Shown here: positions 16,013-23,735 of the stretch, one piece after another
Layout of the letters: every line of letters starts with the position of its first letter
How positions within the stretch are numbered: the first letter of the stretch is position 1
Virus record (IMG/VR): IMGVR_UViG_3300020732_000019
Coordinates: 1 to 42,353 of that record
Source of the DNA: a virus
DNA: 42,353 bases
Direction: 5' to 3' (one strand)
The notes under the pieces: generated by a model
Told to the model about the DNA's origin: nothing
The model's input: only the letters and a program-made list of their open reading frames with translations
The model's database searches: none
Position numbers and translations under genes: made by a program

Positions 16013-16524
16013 TTGTCTATCTCCAGCACGTGCACGGCCACATTAGCCGCAAAATCCTGCGGTGTCGATATGGCCGGGTTGATTTGCAACCAAGCCCGAA
16101 TCATCCATCGCGCGGCGTAGCGTTTTTCCGAATCGATAAGCGGCATTTGCCGGCCGTCGTCGCAAAAAAGGGGCGCCATGTTGTAGGCGACCATAAAGTC
16201 GGTGCCGAAAAGATCGCGGAAAAGTTGCGTGAACGTCTGGCCGTAGTCGGTCGCGTTCGGCCCGTAAAAATTCAAAGTGACCCCGACTTGCACCGATTGT
16301 TGCGCGCTGCGCGTGCCGTGGGTCGGGTCATAGGTTCGAACGTTCGTCGCCAGTCGAAGCCGGTCGGTCGGTTCGAGAATACAAAAATCCGGGCCCGGCG
16401 GCATCGGGACGCGGTTCAGCGGCCCTTGCTGCACATTGACCGCGCCAATCGCCGGCACGGCCGCGTTTACGAAGGCCACCAGCCCCGCAAAAACGTCGTC
16501 GTCGGTGATCGTCGGCGCGGTCAA
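16009..16524 (-). CDS. Neck / tail terminator-like protein
   Basis: 171 aa from a proposed TTG at 16524, which overlaps the upstream stop as TTGA, matching the GTGA and ATGA junctions nearby; a GTG at 16602 would add 26 residues antiparallel to no known domain and deep in the upstream gene. The sequence (FAGLVAFVNAAVPAIGAVNV, then RLATNVRTYDPTHGTRSAQQ) resembles tail terminator/neck proteins encoded just before the sheath in related myophages. It probably caps the tail tube at the head-tail joint. Start uncertain. Confidence 0.7.
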   Translation of the reverse strand: MTAPTITDDDVFAGLVAFVNAAVPAIGAVNVQQGPLNRVPMPPGPDFCILEPTDRLRLATNVRTYDPTHGTRSAQQSVQVGVTLNFYGPNATDYGQTFTQLFRDLFGTDFMVAYNMAPLFCDDGRQMPLIDSEKRYAARWMIRAWLQINPAISTPQDFAANVAVHVLEIDK

Positions 16525-16898
16525 GTCGATACCTGTTTCGTCAAGGTCACGCGGGACCAACCCGACGTCGACCAGTCTTCTAGCACGCCCGACACCAACC
16601 ACGTTGCGGATTCGAACACCAGCAAATCGCCGCCGGCTTGCGAGGCACGGTCGATCGCCTTAACCGGCGCGTCGGTCAAAATCACGCGATCGACCGTGCC
16701 AAGCGACATTGCGTCGATATGCTGCAGGTCGGCGACGGTGATCGCTTGCGCCTGAATTTGTATCGCAACCGGCGACGCGTAAGTGACCGACGGCTTGCCG
16801 TTCGCCAGAACGGTATAGCCGGCGTATGCCAACCATTGCGCTGTCGTGTTCGGGTTAACGCGGCTGGTCACCCGATTCGCGATATCACGAAGGTTCAT
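16521..16898 (-). CDS. Head-tail connector-region protein, unknown family
   Basis: 125 aa from ATG 16898 with AAGGGAACGGCG upstream. An N-terminal helix (LRDIANRVTSRVNPNTTAQW) is followed by beta-rich sequence, with a VDRVILTDAPVKAIDRASQA stretch and a final GWSRVTLTKQV. It lies between the HK97 gp10-like and terminator-like genes, so it most likely belongs to the neck or tail completion set. Overlaps both neighbours. Confidence 0.75.
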   Translation of the reverse strand: MNLRDIANRVTSRVNPNTTAQWLAYAGYTVLANGKPSVTYASPVAIQIQAQAITVADLQHIDAMSLGTVDRVILTDAPVKAIDRASQAGGDLLVFESATWLVSGVLEDWSTSGWSRVTLTKQVST

Positions 16899-17436
16899 CG
16901 CCGTTCCCTTCGACAACCTCAAAATCGATGCTGTTCAACATATGGCCTGTCCACACAAGCGGCTTGCCGGGTGCGGCGGTTTCGCCTTTCGCAACGTCAT
17001 CCCACGCCTGCAGCACGTCTTCGAATTCGTAGTCGGCCATCGGGAACCGCTGTTTCAGCAAGTTGGTAACCATGCTGTTTGGCGGGTCCATCATAGCGAC
17101 GATCGATTCGCGAAGCTGCCCGCTGATACCGATCCCCATTTGAGATAGGGCGGCTTTCGTGTCATAGCCGGTCGATTTCAGCAACGCCGCCAGCGCGTCC
17201 CCCCATCGCGGCGACTTTTCGGTGATCATGCGAGTGAAAAAAGGTCGCGCCGGGATACCGGCCGCCGGCGCCCCAAAATTCTGCAAAGCGGCGACTTGCG
17301 CAACCGGCGTGCCGTCGGGGTAGGTCGCGCCTTCGAGAAAACCCACGCGCACGGCAAACGGCTTGGCCACCCGTTTGGCGATTTCGGCTAGTTTATCTTC
17401 TAGCGCGTCGCCGCCCGACAGGTTGAACGCGGTCAC
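16885..17436 (-). CDS. HK97 gp10-like tail completion protein
   Basis: 183 aa from GTG 17436 (GTGA overlap with the DUF4054 stop). The N-terminus MTAFNLSGGDALEDKLAEIA and the middle VRVGFLEGATYPDGTPVAQV are typical of gp10-like head-tail joining/tail completion proteins; the PARPFFTRMI segment (about 100-109) is also conserved in this family. The ORF can be extended to 17562, but those codons lie within the DUF4054 gene. Confidence 0.8.
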   Translation of the reverse strand: MTAFNLSGGDALEDKLAEIAKRVAKPFAVRVGFLEGATYPDGTPVAQVAALQNFGAPAAGIPARPFFTRMITEKSPRWGDALAALLKSTGYDTKAALSQMGIGISGQLRESIVAMMDPPNSMVTNLLKQRFPMADYEFEDVLQAWDDVAKGETAAPGKPLVWTGHMLNSIDFEVVEGNGDEPS

Positions 17437-17888
17437 CAGTTCCGCACCGGCAAAAACGGCGCCGGGCCGAAATTGTACGGGCGCCGCGGCGCAAAACGGA
17501 ACGTTCGGACGTTCCGGGTCATTTGCCAGAATGTCGCGCCATATTGGGTCTGAACCCACCACGCTTGCGATTCGCGAACCGGCCCGTAGTCCATGCTAGC
17601 CGACACGGCGCCTTCGCCAGCCGACGCCACACGGCCGACCGATCCCGAAGGCGTAGGGCCGCTGGCCCCCGCGGCGATCGGATAGCCCGCCAGACTGGCA
17701 AGATGCGCGGTCGCGTAGTTCAAGAGGGTCAGACGAACCGCGGGGTCTTTGACGACCGAACAATTCGTATTGTCGAGCAAAGACCCACACGCCACGTTGA
17801 AAAACATGCTGGCCGCCGCCGACGGCATACCGGCCAGTTCAGGAAAAAGCGCCTGAAACGTCGGAAAGTCGAAAACGGCGACCGTCAT
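17433..17888 (-). CDS. DUF4054 head-tail connector protein
   Basis: 151 aa from ATG 17888 (AAAGGCG upstream). The DUF4054 signatures are clear: FDFPTFQALFPELAG at the start, LLNYATAHLASLAG in the middle, then GRVASAGEGAVSASMDYG and the Trp/Tyr-rich end QTQYGATFWQMTRNVRTFRF. Family members are head completion (adaptor) proteins encoded after the major capsid gene. The longer ORF upstream is an Arg-rich shadow of the neighbouring gene. Confidence 0.9.
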   Translation of the reverse strand: MTVAVFDFPTFQALFPELAGMPSAAASMFFNVACGSLLDNTNCSVVKDPAVRLTLLNYATAHLASLAGYPIAAGASGPTPSGSVGRVASAGEGAVSASMDYGPVRESQAWWVQTQYGATFWQMTRNVRTFRFAPRRPYNFGPAPFLPVRNW

Positions 17889-17892
17889 GTCG

Positions 17893-18405
17893 TTACGCCT
17901 TTGCAGCGGCCGGCGAAACCGGCGCGGTCGACAGGTTCGGCGCGGCGGCCGGAACAGGCGGCGGCGCCATGCTGGCCGGCGAATCCTTGTCGGTTTCGAT
18001 CTTGACCGACCCGGTCGATTCATTTTCCGGTTCGAGCCCTTCGGTGCCGGTCTTGATCGCCGGCGACAGGTCGCCGCATTCGCGGCGCGCTTCGTCGACC
18101 GATTCGAACGGGCCAAGGATCGAGCCGTTTTCGAGCGCGACGAAAGGGAAATCGAGTTTCCCGTTTGCCTTCTTGCCGCCCTTGTACGTCACCGCCGCCG
18201 ACCAGTCGTTGAAAAGTTCGACCCCGTCGTTGTCGAGATAGGTCAGGCCAAAACCGGCCGCGCGCAAGACATTGTCGTTCGGCCGGCCGTTCCGCGACAC
18301 GTTTTCAAGGTCTTCGCCGATATTGGCGCCGCGCAGAGTCATGCGTTTGTTTTTGTGAACAATCGTCAAGCCGTGCGGCAATTTGCACGCGATAATCGCA
18401 ACCAT
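17893..18405 (-). CDS. Structural-module protein of unknown family
   Basis: 170 aa from ATG 18405 with GGGAG upstream. Residues 1-110 are compact (VAIIACKLPHGLTIVHKNKR, then YLDNDGVELFNDW, then FPFVALENGSILGPFESVDE); the last 50 are a Pro/Ala/Ser-rich disordered tail. It lies between the major capsid and DUF4054 genes, where related phages encode an uncharacterised head-associated protein. It follows a strong hairpin terminator, so it is probably made in smaller amounts than capsid protein. Confidence 0.8.
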   Translation of the reverse strand: MVAIIACKLPHGLTIVHKNKRMTLRGANIGEDLENVSRNGRPNDNVLRAAGFGLTYLDNDGVELFNDWSAAVTYKGGKKANGKLDFPFVALENGSILGPFESVDEARRECGDLSPAIKTGTEGLEPENESTGSVKIETDKDSPASMAPPPVPAAAPNLSTAPVSPAAAKA

Positions 18406-18423
18406 TTGGAATTCTCCCGAAAG

Positions 18424-18455
18424 CAAACGGCCCGGCCGGAAAACCGACCGGGCCG
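18424..18455 (-). terminator. Terminator/attenuator after the major capsid gene
   Basis: On the minus strand a 12-bp stem CGGCCCGGTCGG / CCGGCCGGGCCG (one G-T wobble) closes a TTTT loop and is followed by TTTGCTTT. It lies 30 bp after the capsid stop codon (18485), so most capsid transcripts probably end here. Confidence 0.75.
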
Positions 18456-18484
18456 CCTAAGGATACGCCGCAAGGGCTACCCGG

Positions 18485-19516
18485 TCAAATGCCAAGCATC
18501 TGCGCAATGCAGATCGGCCGGCGAATGATCGCGCCCCATGTGCCGGCGGAAAATTTCTGCATCCACGAAGAAAGCTGCTGCACGATCGCATGTGCGCGCA
18601 TCTTTTCGGTGAACGCGGCCCATACGGTTTGGTCAGCTTCGAAATCTTCGATCAAAAGCTGCATCAATTCGCCCGATCCGGTCGAATATTCCGGCGCCGC
18701 CTTGATTTCCATATTCGGAAAATTGGCTTTGAGCGCGACAGAAACCGCGATCAGAGTCAGCGACGAAATGGTCGCAAGGCGCGGCTGGCGGGTCGACGAC
18801 AGCACCAGCGTCATTTTGTCGGTCATTTCCAGATTGCCGCCCATCTGGTTTTGCAACTGCACATAGAGCGACAGCACGTCGGCGTAGATTTCTTCGGCCG
18901 TGGCGGTCAACCACGTGGTCCCGCCGGCGCCCTTGGTCGCGGGCGAAATCGGACTGATAAGCGACGGGTCGTTCAAAAGCCCGTAATTCTGCAGGCCCGA
19001 AATACCGTAGAAATACGATCGATTCTGAAAACGATTGAACGTCTGCGCGACGCTGCGGTCGAGCCGGGCCGAATGATCGATCTTGGCCAGACCCCACATT
19101 TCAAGCTGGCGTTCACCCATACGTTTGATCGTCTGATACGTGTAGGGCTGGCGAGCGACCCAATTGACGTTACTGTCGACCGATCCGGCGTTTTCGTAGT
19201 CGCCATAGGTGACCACGTGGCCGGCGGGTTCGGCGAGCGGCATCATAAGCGACTGTGTCGTCCAATCGCCTTTCTTGATTTCGCCGCCGGCGATTTCACC
19301 GGCGCGCAGCGGTTTCAAGACGATTTCGACAACCTGCGGGTCAAGGATATTGGCCAGAAACGACGGAATACCGCCGTTGACCGTCGACACGAGGCCCGGT
19401 TGCGCGTCCATGGCAAGGTTGATGTCCTGCCCCCACCCGTCCATTGCGTAAACCGCGCTGTCGGAAAAATGGACGCCATATTCGGCCAGCATCCGGCGTT
19501 CGTTAAGATCACGCAT
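18485..19516 (-). CDS. Major capsid protein (DUF2184 family)
   Basis: 343 aa, HK97-fold major capsid protein of the DUF2184 type. Family-like segments include GGIPSFLANILDPQVVEIVL (about 48-67), the E-loop region with GDWTTQSLMMPLAEPAGHVV, and a C-terminal A domain ending WGAIIRRPICIAQMLGI. ATG 19516 has AGGGGAT upstream. The gene lies between the cement protein gene and a strong terminator, typical of the highest-expressed late gene. No protease-cleavage delta domain is evident, consistent with the scaffold being fused to the protease upstream. Confidence 0.92.
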   Translation of the reverse strand: MRDLNERRMLAEYGVHFSDSAVYAMDGWGQDINLAMDAQPGLVSTVNGGIPSFLANILDPQVVEIVLKPLRAGEIAGGEIKKGDWTTQSLMMPLAEPAGHVVTYGDYENAGSVDSNVNWVARQPYTYQTIKRMGERQLEMWGLAKIDHSARLDRSVAQTFNRFQNRSYFYGISGLQNYGLLNDPSLISPISPATKGAGGTTWLTATAEEIYADVLSLYVQLQNQMGGNLEMTDKMTLVLSSTRQPRLATISSLTLIAVSVALKANFPNMEIKAAPEYSTGSGELMQLLIEDFEADQTVWAAFTEKMRAHAIVQQLSSWMQKFSAGTWGAIIRRPICIAQMLGI

Positions 19517-19540
19517 TGTTTCAATCCCCTACGCTGGCCG

Positions 19541-20296
19541 TTATGCCCACACGCTGATTTTGCCGATCCCGCCGGCCGCGGTCAGCGTGTCGACGCGGAA
19601 GTCGGTATAGGCGGCGGTCGTGGCGGTAACCGTGATCGCACCGCTGGCGGTTGCGTTCGCCGACATGACCGCCGTCCCGGCGACCGCGTTGACCGACACC
19701 AGATAGGTGCCCGCCGGAATACCCGTGCCGGTGATCGGCTGGCCCGCAACGGCGCCCGCGCCTACGCTGGTCAGGTTCGGCGACGTGTTGGTCGTCGTGG
19801 CGGCAAAAGTCGTGGTCGGTGGCGTAATCGAATTCTGCGCAGTCAAAGACCCGTCGGCGAACGAAGCGAACACAAACTGCCCGACGTTCGCGCCGCCGGC
19901 AAACTGTGCCCACACATCGCCGCGGGTGATCAGTGACACGGGGCCGCCCGGGATAAGCGCCATCGTGTCGCCGCCAAGATAGGCGGTGATCAACGACACT
20001 TGGTCTTCTTGAACGAACCCGACCCGCACCGGGCCGACGACCGGCGACGGGCCGCCTTGCGTGGTCAGACCGGTGCCGGGGTGCGCGTTCGTCACATAGC
20101 CGGTCGCGGTGTCGGCGAAGGCGAAATTGCCGATCAGGCAACCCGATGCACCCACCTGCCACGACGAAGACGACGCCGCTGTCAGATCGCCGGTTTCGGG
20201 CGGCTGCAATGAAACGTGCGGATTCGCACTTGCCCACCCGCCCTTTTTGCCCGGGGCGATATAGGCGTTGACCGTAGTCTGAAAAGTGTCGACCAT
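19541..20296 (-). CDS. Structural cement / capsid decoration protein (Gp24-like)
   Basis: 251 aa. The first 130 residues match structural cement proteins encoded just before DUF2184 capsid genes (PHVSLQPPETGDLTAASSSS near 27-46, then GCLIGNFAFAD and a beta-rich segment through ALIPGGPVSLITRGDVW). The C-terminal half is a repetitive Thr/Ala/Val beta domain that may project from the capsid. AAGGGGTAATCGGCA precedes ATG 20296. Confidence 0.85.
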   Translation of the reverse strand: MVDTFQTTVNAYIAPGKKGGWASANPHVSLQPPETGDLTAASSSSWQVGASGCLIGNFAFADTATGYVTNAHPGTGLTTQGGPSPVVGPVRVGFVQEDQVSLITAYLGGDTMALIPGGPVSLITRGDVWAQFAGGANVGQFVFASFADGSLTAQNSITPPTTTFAATTTNTSPNLTSVGAGAVAGQPITGTGIPAGTYLVSVNAVAGTAVMSANATASGAITVTATTAAYTDFRVDTLTAAGGIGKISVWA

Positions 20297-20302
20297 TGCC
20301 GA

Positions 20303-21571
20303 TTACCCCTTGATAAGACGGGCCCGGTTCGCAAACCGGCTGTTGAAATCCGACCGCGCGTCGGGGCCCGGGCCGCTGCGGCGGCTGTCCATGGCCGGCG
20401 CGGCGCTGCGGTTGGCGGCCACGGCGCGGAACGTTTCGCCATAGGCAACGGCCGGAATCTTTTCCGGGTCGAGACCCAGCGCCTTGAGCCCGGCGGCATA
20501 GACCTTTTCGGCGCTGTCCATGGCGACCGACAAATCGCCGACCACGGCCCGCACGTCACGTTCAGCGACCCGAAGCGCGGTCGCTTTGGCTTCCGCAGCG
20601 GCCACGGCCTGCGCGATGATCTTTGCAGTGTCCATGGCGGGGGCTTCCTTGCCTTCCTTTTCTTCGGCTTCGCGCTTTTCGCGTTCGGCTTTTTCTTCGT
20701 CGGACTCTTCGTCCATGGCCGACATGGGAATTTCGTCGTCTTCGTCTTCGGCGAGCGGCGCGCCTTTGACGGCGTCGATCACGCGGCAAACGTCTTCGAC
20801 GTCAAGACCGGCGTCCTGCGCAAGGTGCGGTTGCACCAGACCGAAAATCTGCGCGCCAAGCCGGGCGGCCGCGCCGTCGGCGGCCAGCGATCGGGCCGAA
20901 ACGTTTTTCAGCACCGGGGTCAAGTTCAGCTTCGCGTCCTGTGCCAGCTTCGGCGCCAGCAACCCGACCAGCGAACCGCCAAGCATGTACGCTTTTTTCG
21001 ACTTGTAAGCCATCGGCTTTTCGTCCCCTACTGCAACGTCTGGCCCCGCCCGTCCTTCAATAACAAGCGCGACGTGATTAGGTTTTATATCGCGCATGAC
21101 CCCGTCATAGTCAATCCCGTTAAAATTGCCGGGCGTCATGTCGGGGATAAAGCGGTAGGCGAAAGAAAGTTCGCGCTGGCGATTACTGACGATCCCGTCA
21201 ATACTTTTCTTATTCCAAATAACCAGCGAGTTTTTCAGATACGTTCCGTCGAATTCGCCGTCGGTCCCGGTCGACCCGACCGTAAGTTCGGCCATGTGGG
21301 AATCGTCGTGCCACGACGACACGGGGACGTGTTCGGACAGAATTTGAATGTTATTGCTGTCGCCGACCGCTTTTTTCAGTTCATCGGCCGGGCAAAGGAA
21401 CGTGTAAATTCGATCGGGGTCTAGGCCCGCTTCGCGGCCGCCGGGTACTTCGCGCCCGATATAGTCGCGCGTCTGCACTTTGCTAATCGGGCTGGTCGCA
21501 ACGTGCAACCGGCCGTCAATATCGAACCGACGAACACTTTCGGCCGCGCGATCCATCGCAAGAACAAACAT
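20303..21571 (-). CDS. DUF2213 prohead protease fused to scaffold
   Basis: 422 aa from ATG 21571 with GGGAAAT upstream. Residues 10-190 are the DUF2213 protease-like domain (TSPISKVQTRDYIGREVPGG near 26-45, then LSEHVPVSSWHDDSHM carrying conserved His, and a WNKKSIDGIVSNRQRELS stretch). The second half is acidic and Ala/Glu-rich with coiled coil (EESDEEKAEREKREAEEKEG near 287-306), as expected for a scaffold region that is digested during maturation. It lies just upstream of cement and capsid genes. A terminator (21594-21627) lies upstream of its start. Confidence 0.87.
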   Translation of the reverse strand: MFVLAMDRAAESVRRFDIDGRLHVATSPISKVQTRDYIGREVPGGREAGLDPDRIYTFLCPADELKKAVGDSNNIQILSEHVPVSSWHDDSHMAELTVGSTGTDGEFDGTYLKNSLVIWNKKSIDGIVSNRQRELSFAYRFIPDMTPGNFNGIDYDGVMRDIKPNHVALVIEGRAGPDVAVGDEKPMAYKSKKAYMLGGSLVGLLAPKLAQDAKLNLTPVLKNVSARSLAADGAAARLGAQIFGLVQPHLAQDAGLDVEDVCRVIDAVKGAPLAEDEDDEIPMSAMDEESDEEKAEREKREAEEKEGKEAPAMDTAKIIAQAVAAAEAKATALRVAERDVRAVVGDLSVAMDSAEKVYAAGLKALGLDPEKIPAVAYGETFRAVAANRSAAPAMDSRRSGPGPDARSDFNSRFANRARLIKG

Positions 21572-21593
21572 GGCGCCAATTTCCCGCAAAATA

Positions 21594-21627
21594 AAAGCCG
21601 CCCGGAATTAACACCCCGGGCGGCTTT
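21594..21627 (-). terminator. Rho-independent terminator before the protease gene
   Basis: AAAGCCGCCCGG (21594-21605) and CCGGGCGGCTTT (21616-21627) form a perfect 12-bp stem with a 10-base loop; on the minus strand TTTATTTT follows. It separates the portal/MuF transcript from the capsid block, implying a separate start or readthrough for the capsid genes. Confidence 0.85.
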
Positions 21628-21647
21628 CGTATAGAGCGCTCGCCGGA

Positions 21648-21953
21648 TTAGCTGGCGGTCACGACCGACGACGTATCGGGCGCAGCGGCTGGGTAGCCCC
21701 GATCCGGCGCCGGGTCGACCAGCGCGGCGACGGGGGTAGTCGGGTCGATCGCCGTAGCGACCGCGTCGACCCGTTCGGCCAGCGCTTCGATCGCGGCCGA
21801 TTCGTCGGCCGGTCGGAAATCCGCGGCACGCTTGGCCGCAAGTTCAAGCGCCGCAACCGACGCGGTCAGTTTATCCAAAGCGACAGACATAAGCGTTCCT
21901 CTCCACACAAGTAGACCCAAGGCGGCGCACAAAACGACGACGGACGTATTCAT
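21648..21953 (-). CDS. Small coiled-coil protein with two possible in-frame starts
   Basis: 101 aa from ATG 21953 (ATGA overlap with the MuF gene stop), which would give an N-terminal membrane helix (about residues 3-17). A second ATG at 21890 has the better ribosome site (GGAGAGGAACGCTT) and gives an 80-aa soluble protein beginning MSVALDKLTASVAALELAAK, a type common in phage genomes. The two starts could yield membrane and soluble forms, or the first may be unused. The C-terminus is Pro/Ala/Val-rich. Function unknown. Confidence 0.65.
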   Translation of the reverse strand: MNTSVVVLCAALGLLVWRGTLMSVALDKLTASVAALELAAKRAADFRPADESAAIEALAERVDAVATAIDPTTPVAALVDPAPDRGYPAAAPDTSSVVTAS

Positions 21954-22729
21954 TCGAACCCCGGCACGATCGGCACGGCCACACAACGGCAATTAATGGC
22001 CGTGCCGGGCCATACCACGCCTTCGCCGTTTTGAAAATCATGGCCGCGCGCCAGATCGAACGTCTTGCCGCTGAACGCGACGTGTTCCGGCCGCGGTTCC
22101 CGACCGCCGCCACTGTGCAACCATTTCGCGCGGGTGATTCCAACCTCAAGCGCGCGGGTGCGGACCATTACCGCGGTCGCTTTGTTGTTCTGGTCGCGCG
22201 CAATGAACGCTGCGCGCCTCTTGGTCACGCCGGTTCGTTTTTGCAGTTCCTTGGTCATTGTGCCAAGATCACGGCCGGTTTGAACCGACTGCATCAAAAC
22301 CGTGCGCACTTGCGTTAGGTGCTGTTCCGCGATCGAACGAATCAAGCCGACGTTTTCGTCGACCACGGCGTCGAAGGCGTCGCGCATGGCGGCCGTCGGT
22401 TTGAACCGCACCGTGAACCCGGCTTTGCGCAATTGCACCTGCAGTTGCCGTTGCGTGCGGTCTTGGTGCGACCGCGCGAACCAATTCGCCATTTGTGGCG
22501 CCAAGCGGTCGAATTTGGCGCGCCAGCGTTCGGCCAGCTTGTCGAAAGCCGCCTGCAGCGATTCGGTGCCGGCGTCCTGAACGATCGTCGCCGGCTGGTT
22601 TGCGCGGTAGGCGGCCCGCAACCAATAGCCGATCGATACGGCCATTTCGTCGACCAGCCGCGTTAGCTTGCGCTGGTATTCGTCGCCAGTCGCGACGACC
22701 GGGCGAATTGGGGTGATCGGGGGCGGCAT
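21950..22729 (-). CDS. Phage head morphogenesis protein (Mu F-like minor head protein)
   Basis: 259 aa. The C-terminal half has the MuF signature: RTGVTKRRAAFIARDQNNKA near 164-183, then TRAKWLHSGGGREPRPEHVA and the Cys/His-containing end (ENGEG-like QNGEGVVWPGTAINCRCVAV). It follows the portal gene functionally, although cassette C separates them. ATG 22729 lies at the left edge of repeat copy 3, lacks a Shine-Dalgarno and is 30 bp from the minus-strand TATTTT. Minor capsid component, often packaged and sometimes injected. Confidence 0.9.
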   Translation of the reverse strand: MPPPITPIRPVVATGDEYQRKLTRLVDEMAVSIGYWLRAAYRANQPATIVQDAGTESLQAAFDKLAERWRAKFDRLAPQMANWFARSHQDRTQRQLQVQLRKAGFTVRFKPTAAMRDAFDAVVDENVGLIRSIAEQHLTQVRTVLMQSVQTGRDLGTMTKELQKRTGVTKRRAAFIARDQNNKATAVMVRTRALEVGITRAKWLHSGGGREPRPEHVAFSGKTFDLARGHDFQNGEGVVWPGTAINCRCVAVPIVPGFE

Positions 22730-22823
22730 GGCGCCATGGTAGCACGCGCGCCCGGCGTAAAATAGAGTATTGACGCGACCGTCAATAGGCGTATTCTGGT
22801 GCGGTCAAGAGGGAGTGCGAATC
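22730..22823. repeat. 94-bp divergent promoter repeat, copy 3
   Basis: Third full copy: GTAGCACGCGCG at 22739-22750, minus-strand TATTTT at 22759-22764, palindrome 22768-22787, + strand -10 TATTCT at 22792-22797, shared leader and ATG at 22824. The spacing between divergent start codons is again 94 bp. The downstream part (TATTCTGGTGCGGTCAAG) is shared with the two partial copies at 23705 and 24681 and differs from copies 1 and 2. Confidence 0.85.
22768..22797 (+). promoter_or_regulatory. Operator-promoter 3
   Basis: Palindrome TATTGACGCGACCGTCAATA at 22768-22787, -35 TTGACG (22770-22775), 16-bp spacer, -10 TATTCT (22792-22797). Starts cassette C. Confidence 0.85.
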
Positions 22824-23033
22824 ATGAAAATCATCGGTCAAGTTTTCGCCAGTGCCGCCGCGGCCAAGCGCGGCCTTGAAGCGGCGGGCTACGCGCTGGT
22901 TCAGCGGGGCGGGTACTCGTGGTTTGAGAAAGCCGGCGCGGCCGACGTCTATATCGGCGAACGGCACATCGAATGGAAAGGCGGCCACCAGTGGGAACGG
23001 TTGCCCGGCCGGGTGATTTGCGCGGTTCAGTGA
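22824..23033 (+). CDS. Uncharacterised cassette C protein, 69 aa
   Basis: ATG 22824 with the shared leader. A compact alpha/beta protein: an N-terminal strand and helix (IIGQVFASAAAAKRGLEAAG), then GGYSWFEKAGAADVYIGERH and a final strand. The helix-then-strand layout resembles other short cassette proteins (for example the one at 11131). Function unknown. A UUCG hairpin follows. Confidence 0.75.
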   Translation: MKIIGQVFASAAAAKRGLEAAGYALVQRGGYSWFEKAGAADVYIGERHIEWKGGHQWERLPGRVICAVQ

Positions 23034-23039
23034 CCAACC

Positions 23040-23057
23040 GGCGCCCTTCGGGGCGCC
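23040..23057 (+). other. UUCG-tetraloop hairpin, cassette C
   Basis: GGCGCCC-TTCG-GGGCGCC, identical to the hairpin at 10878, seven bases after a stop codon and before the ribosome site AAAGGGAG. No U tract. Confidence 0.75.
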
Positions 23058-23078
23058 ATATCAAAGGGAGTACCAGTC

Positions 23079-23354
23079 ATGGCAGGATTTTTCGGCGGAA
23101 ACCCGGACGTTGCGCATTTTTCGGTTCAGGTGCGGCGATATGATTCGGACGGTAAAAAGCGGTCGCGCGCCGAAATCGCGGCCGATCGCGAAACCTTGAA
23201 AGCCGCCGGGTATCTGGTTTCGCAACAGTTCAGTTTCCACACCAACAACTCCGGGGCCCGGGCAATGGCGAAGGGACGGGCCGACGCTGCGGCCGCCAAG
23301 ATCATGGCGTACGCCGGCGTGTCCATGGACGTGACCGAAGGCGCCTACCTGTAA
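23079..23354 (+). CDS. Uncharacterised cassette C protein, 91 aa
   Basis: ATG 23079 with AAAGGGAG upstream. The sequence is polar: a first strand region (DVAHFSVQVRRYD), a charged helix (KKRSRAEIAADRETLKAAGY) and a helix with many Ala (GARAMAKGRADAAAAKIMAY). No family recognised. It sits in the same transcript as its neighbours, bounded by UUCG hairpins on both sides. Confidence 0.75.
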   Translation: MAGFFGGNPDVAHFSVQVRRYDSDGKKRSRAEIAADRETLKAAGYLVSQQFSFHTNNSGARAMAKGRADAAAAKIMAYAGVSMDVTEGAYL

Positions 23355-23361
23355 TTCAACC

Positions 23362-23379
23362 GGCGCCCTTCGGGGCGCC
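23362..23379 (+). other. UUCG-tetraloop hairpin, cassette C
   Basis: Third identical GGCGCCC-TTCG-GGGCGCC element, between a stop codon (23354) and the ribosome site of the next gene. Confidence 0.75.
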
Positions 23380-23398
23380 ACATTCGGGAGTGTGGAAA

Positions 23399-23704
23399 AT
23401 GGAAAAGACCGCGCGCAAGGTTAACGGGGTCGAATACGGATTAGTCCCTAGCAGTCTGCCCGCGCCGATGGACGACTCGCATTGGGACGGCGGCCCGCTT
23501 GGCGGGATCGTCGTGCCGATCGTTTTCGACGGCCTGCCCAACGGATACCGGGTTCAGTTGCCGGGCACCGCCATTTCATTTTCCTATTTTCACGACGCGG
23601 CAATTTGCGCGCAGCGCCGCCAACGCCACCAATACGAACAAGCGCTAAAACGAGTCGCCGACTACGAAGCGGCGCTGCGCGTTCACAGAGATCGAGCGAT
23701 TTAG
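23399..23704 (+). CDS. Uncharacterised cassette C protein, 101 aa
   Basis: ATG 23399 is used because CGGGAG lies nine bases upstream; a GTG at 23390 is in frame but falls within the ribosome-site region. Sequence features: a beta-rich first half (GGIVVPIVFDGLPNGYRVQL) and a charged C-terminal helix rich in Gln and Arg (AQRRQRHQYEQALKRVADYE). The stop TAG is followed after one base by the next operator palindrome. Function unknown. Confidence 0.75.
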   Translation: MEKTARKVNGVEYGLVPSSLPAPMDDSHWDGGPLGGIVVPIVFDGLPNGYRVQLPGTAISFSYFHDAAICAQRRQRHQYEQALKRVADYEAALRVHRDRAI

Positions 23705-23705
23705 G

Positions 23706-23735
23706 TATTGACGCGACCGTCAATAGGCGTATTCT
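23706..23735 (+). promoter_or_regulatory. Operator-promoter 4, internal to cassette C
   Basis: Palindrome 23706-23725 with -35 TTGACG (23708-23713) and -10 TATTCT (23730-23735). Identical to operator-promoter 3 through the ATG at 23762, but the leftward half of the 94-bp repeat is absent. The palindrome begins two bases after the preceding stop codon. Confidence 0.85.

Noticed and set aside
21184-21203. TACTGACG-ATCC-CGTCAATA, one mismatch from the operator palindrome
   Set aside because: It lies inside the protease coding sequence, has no -10 at the right distance, and is far from any start; most likely chance.
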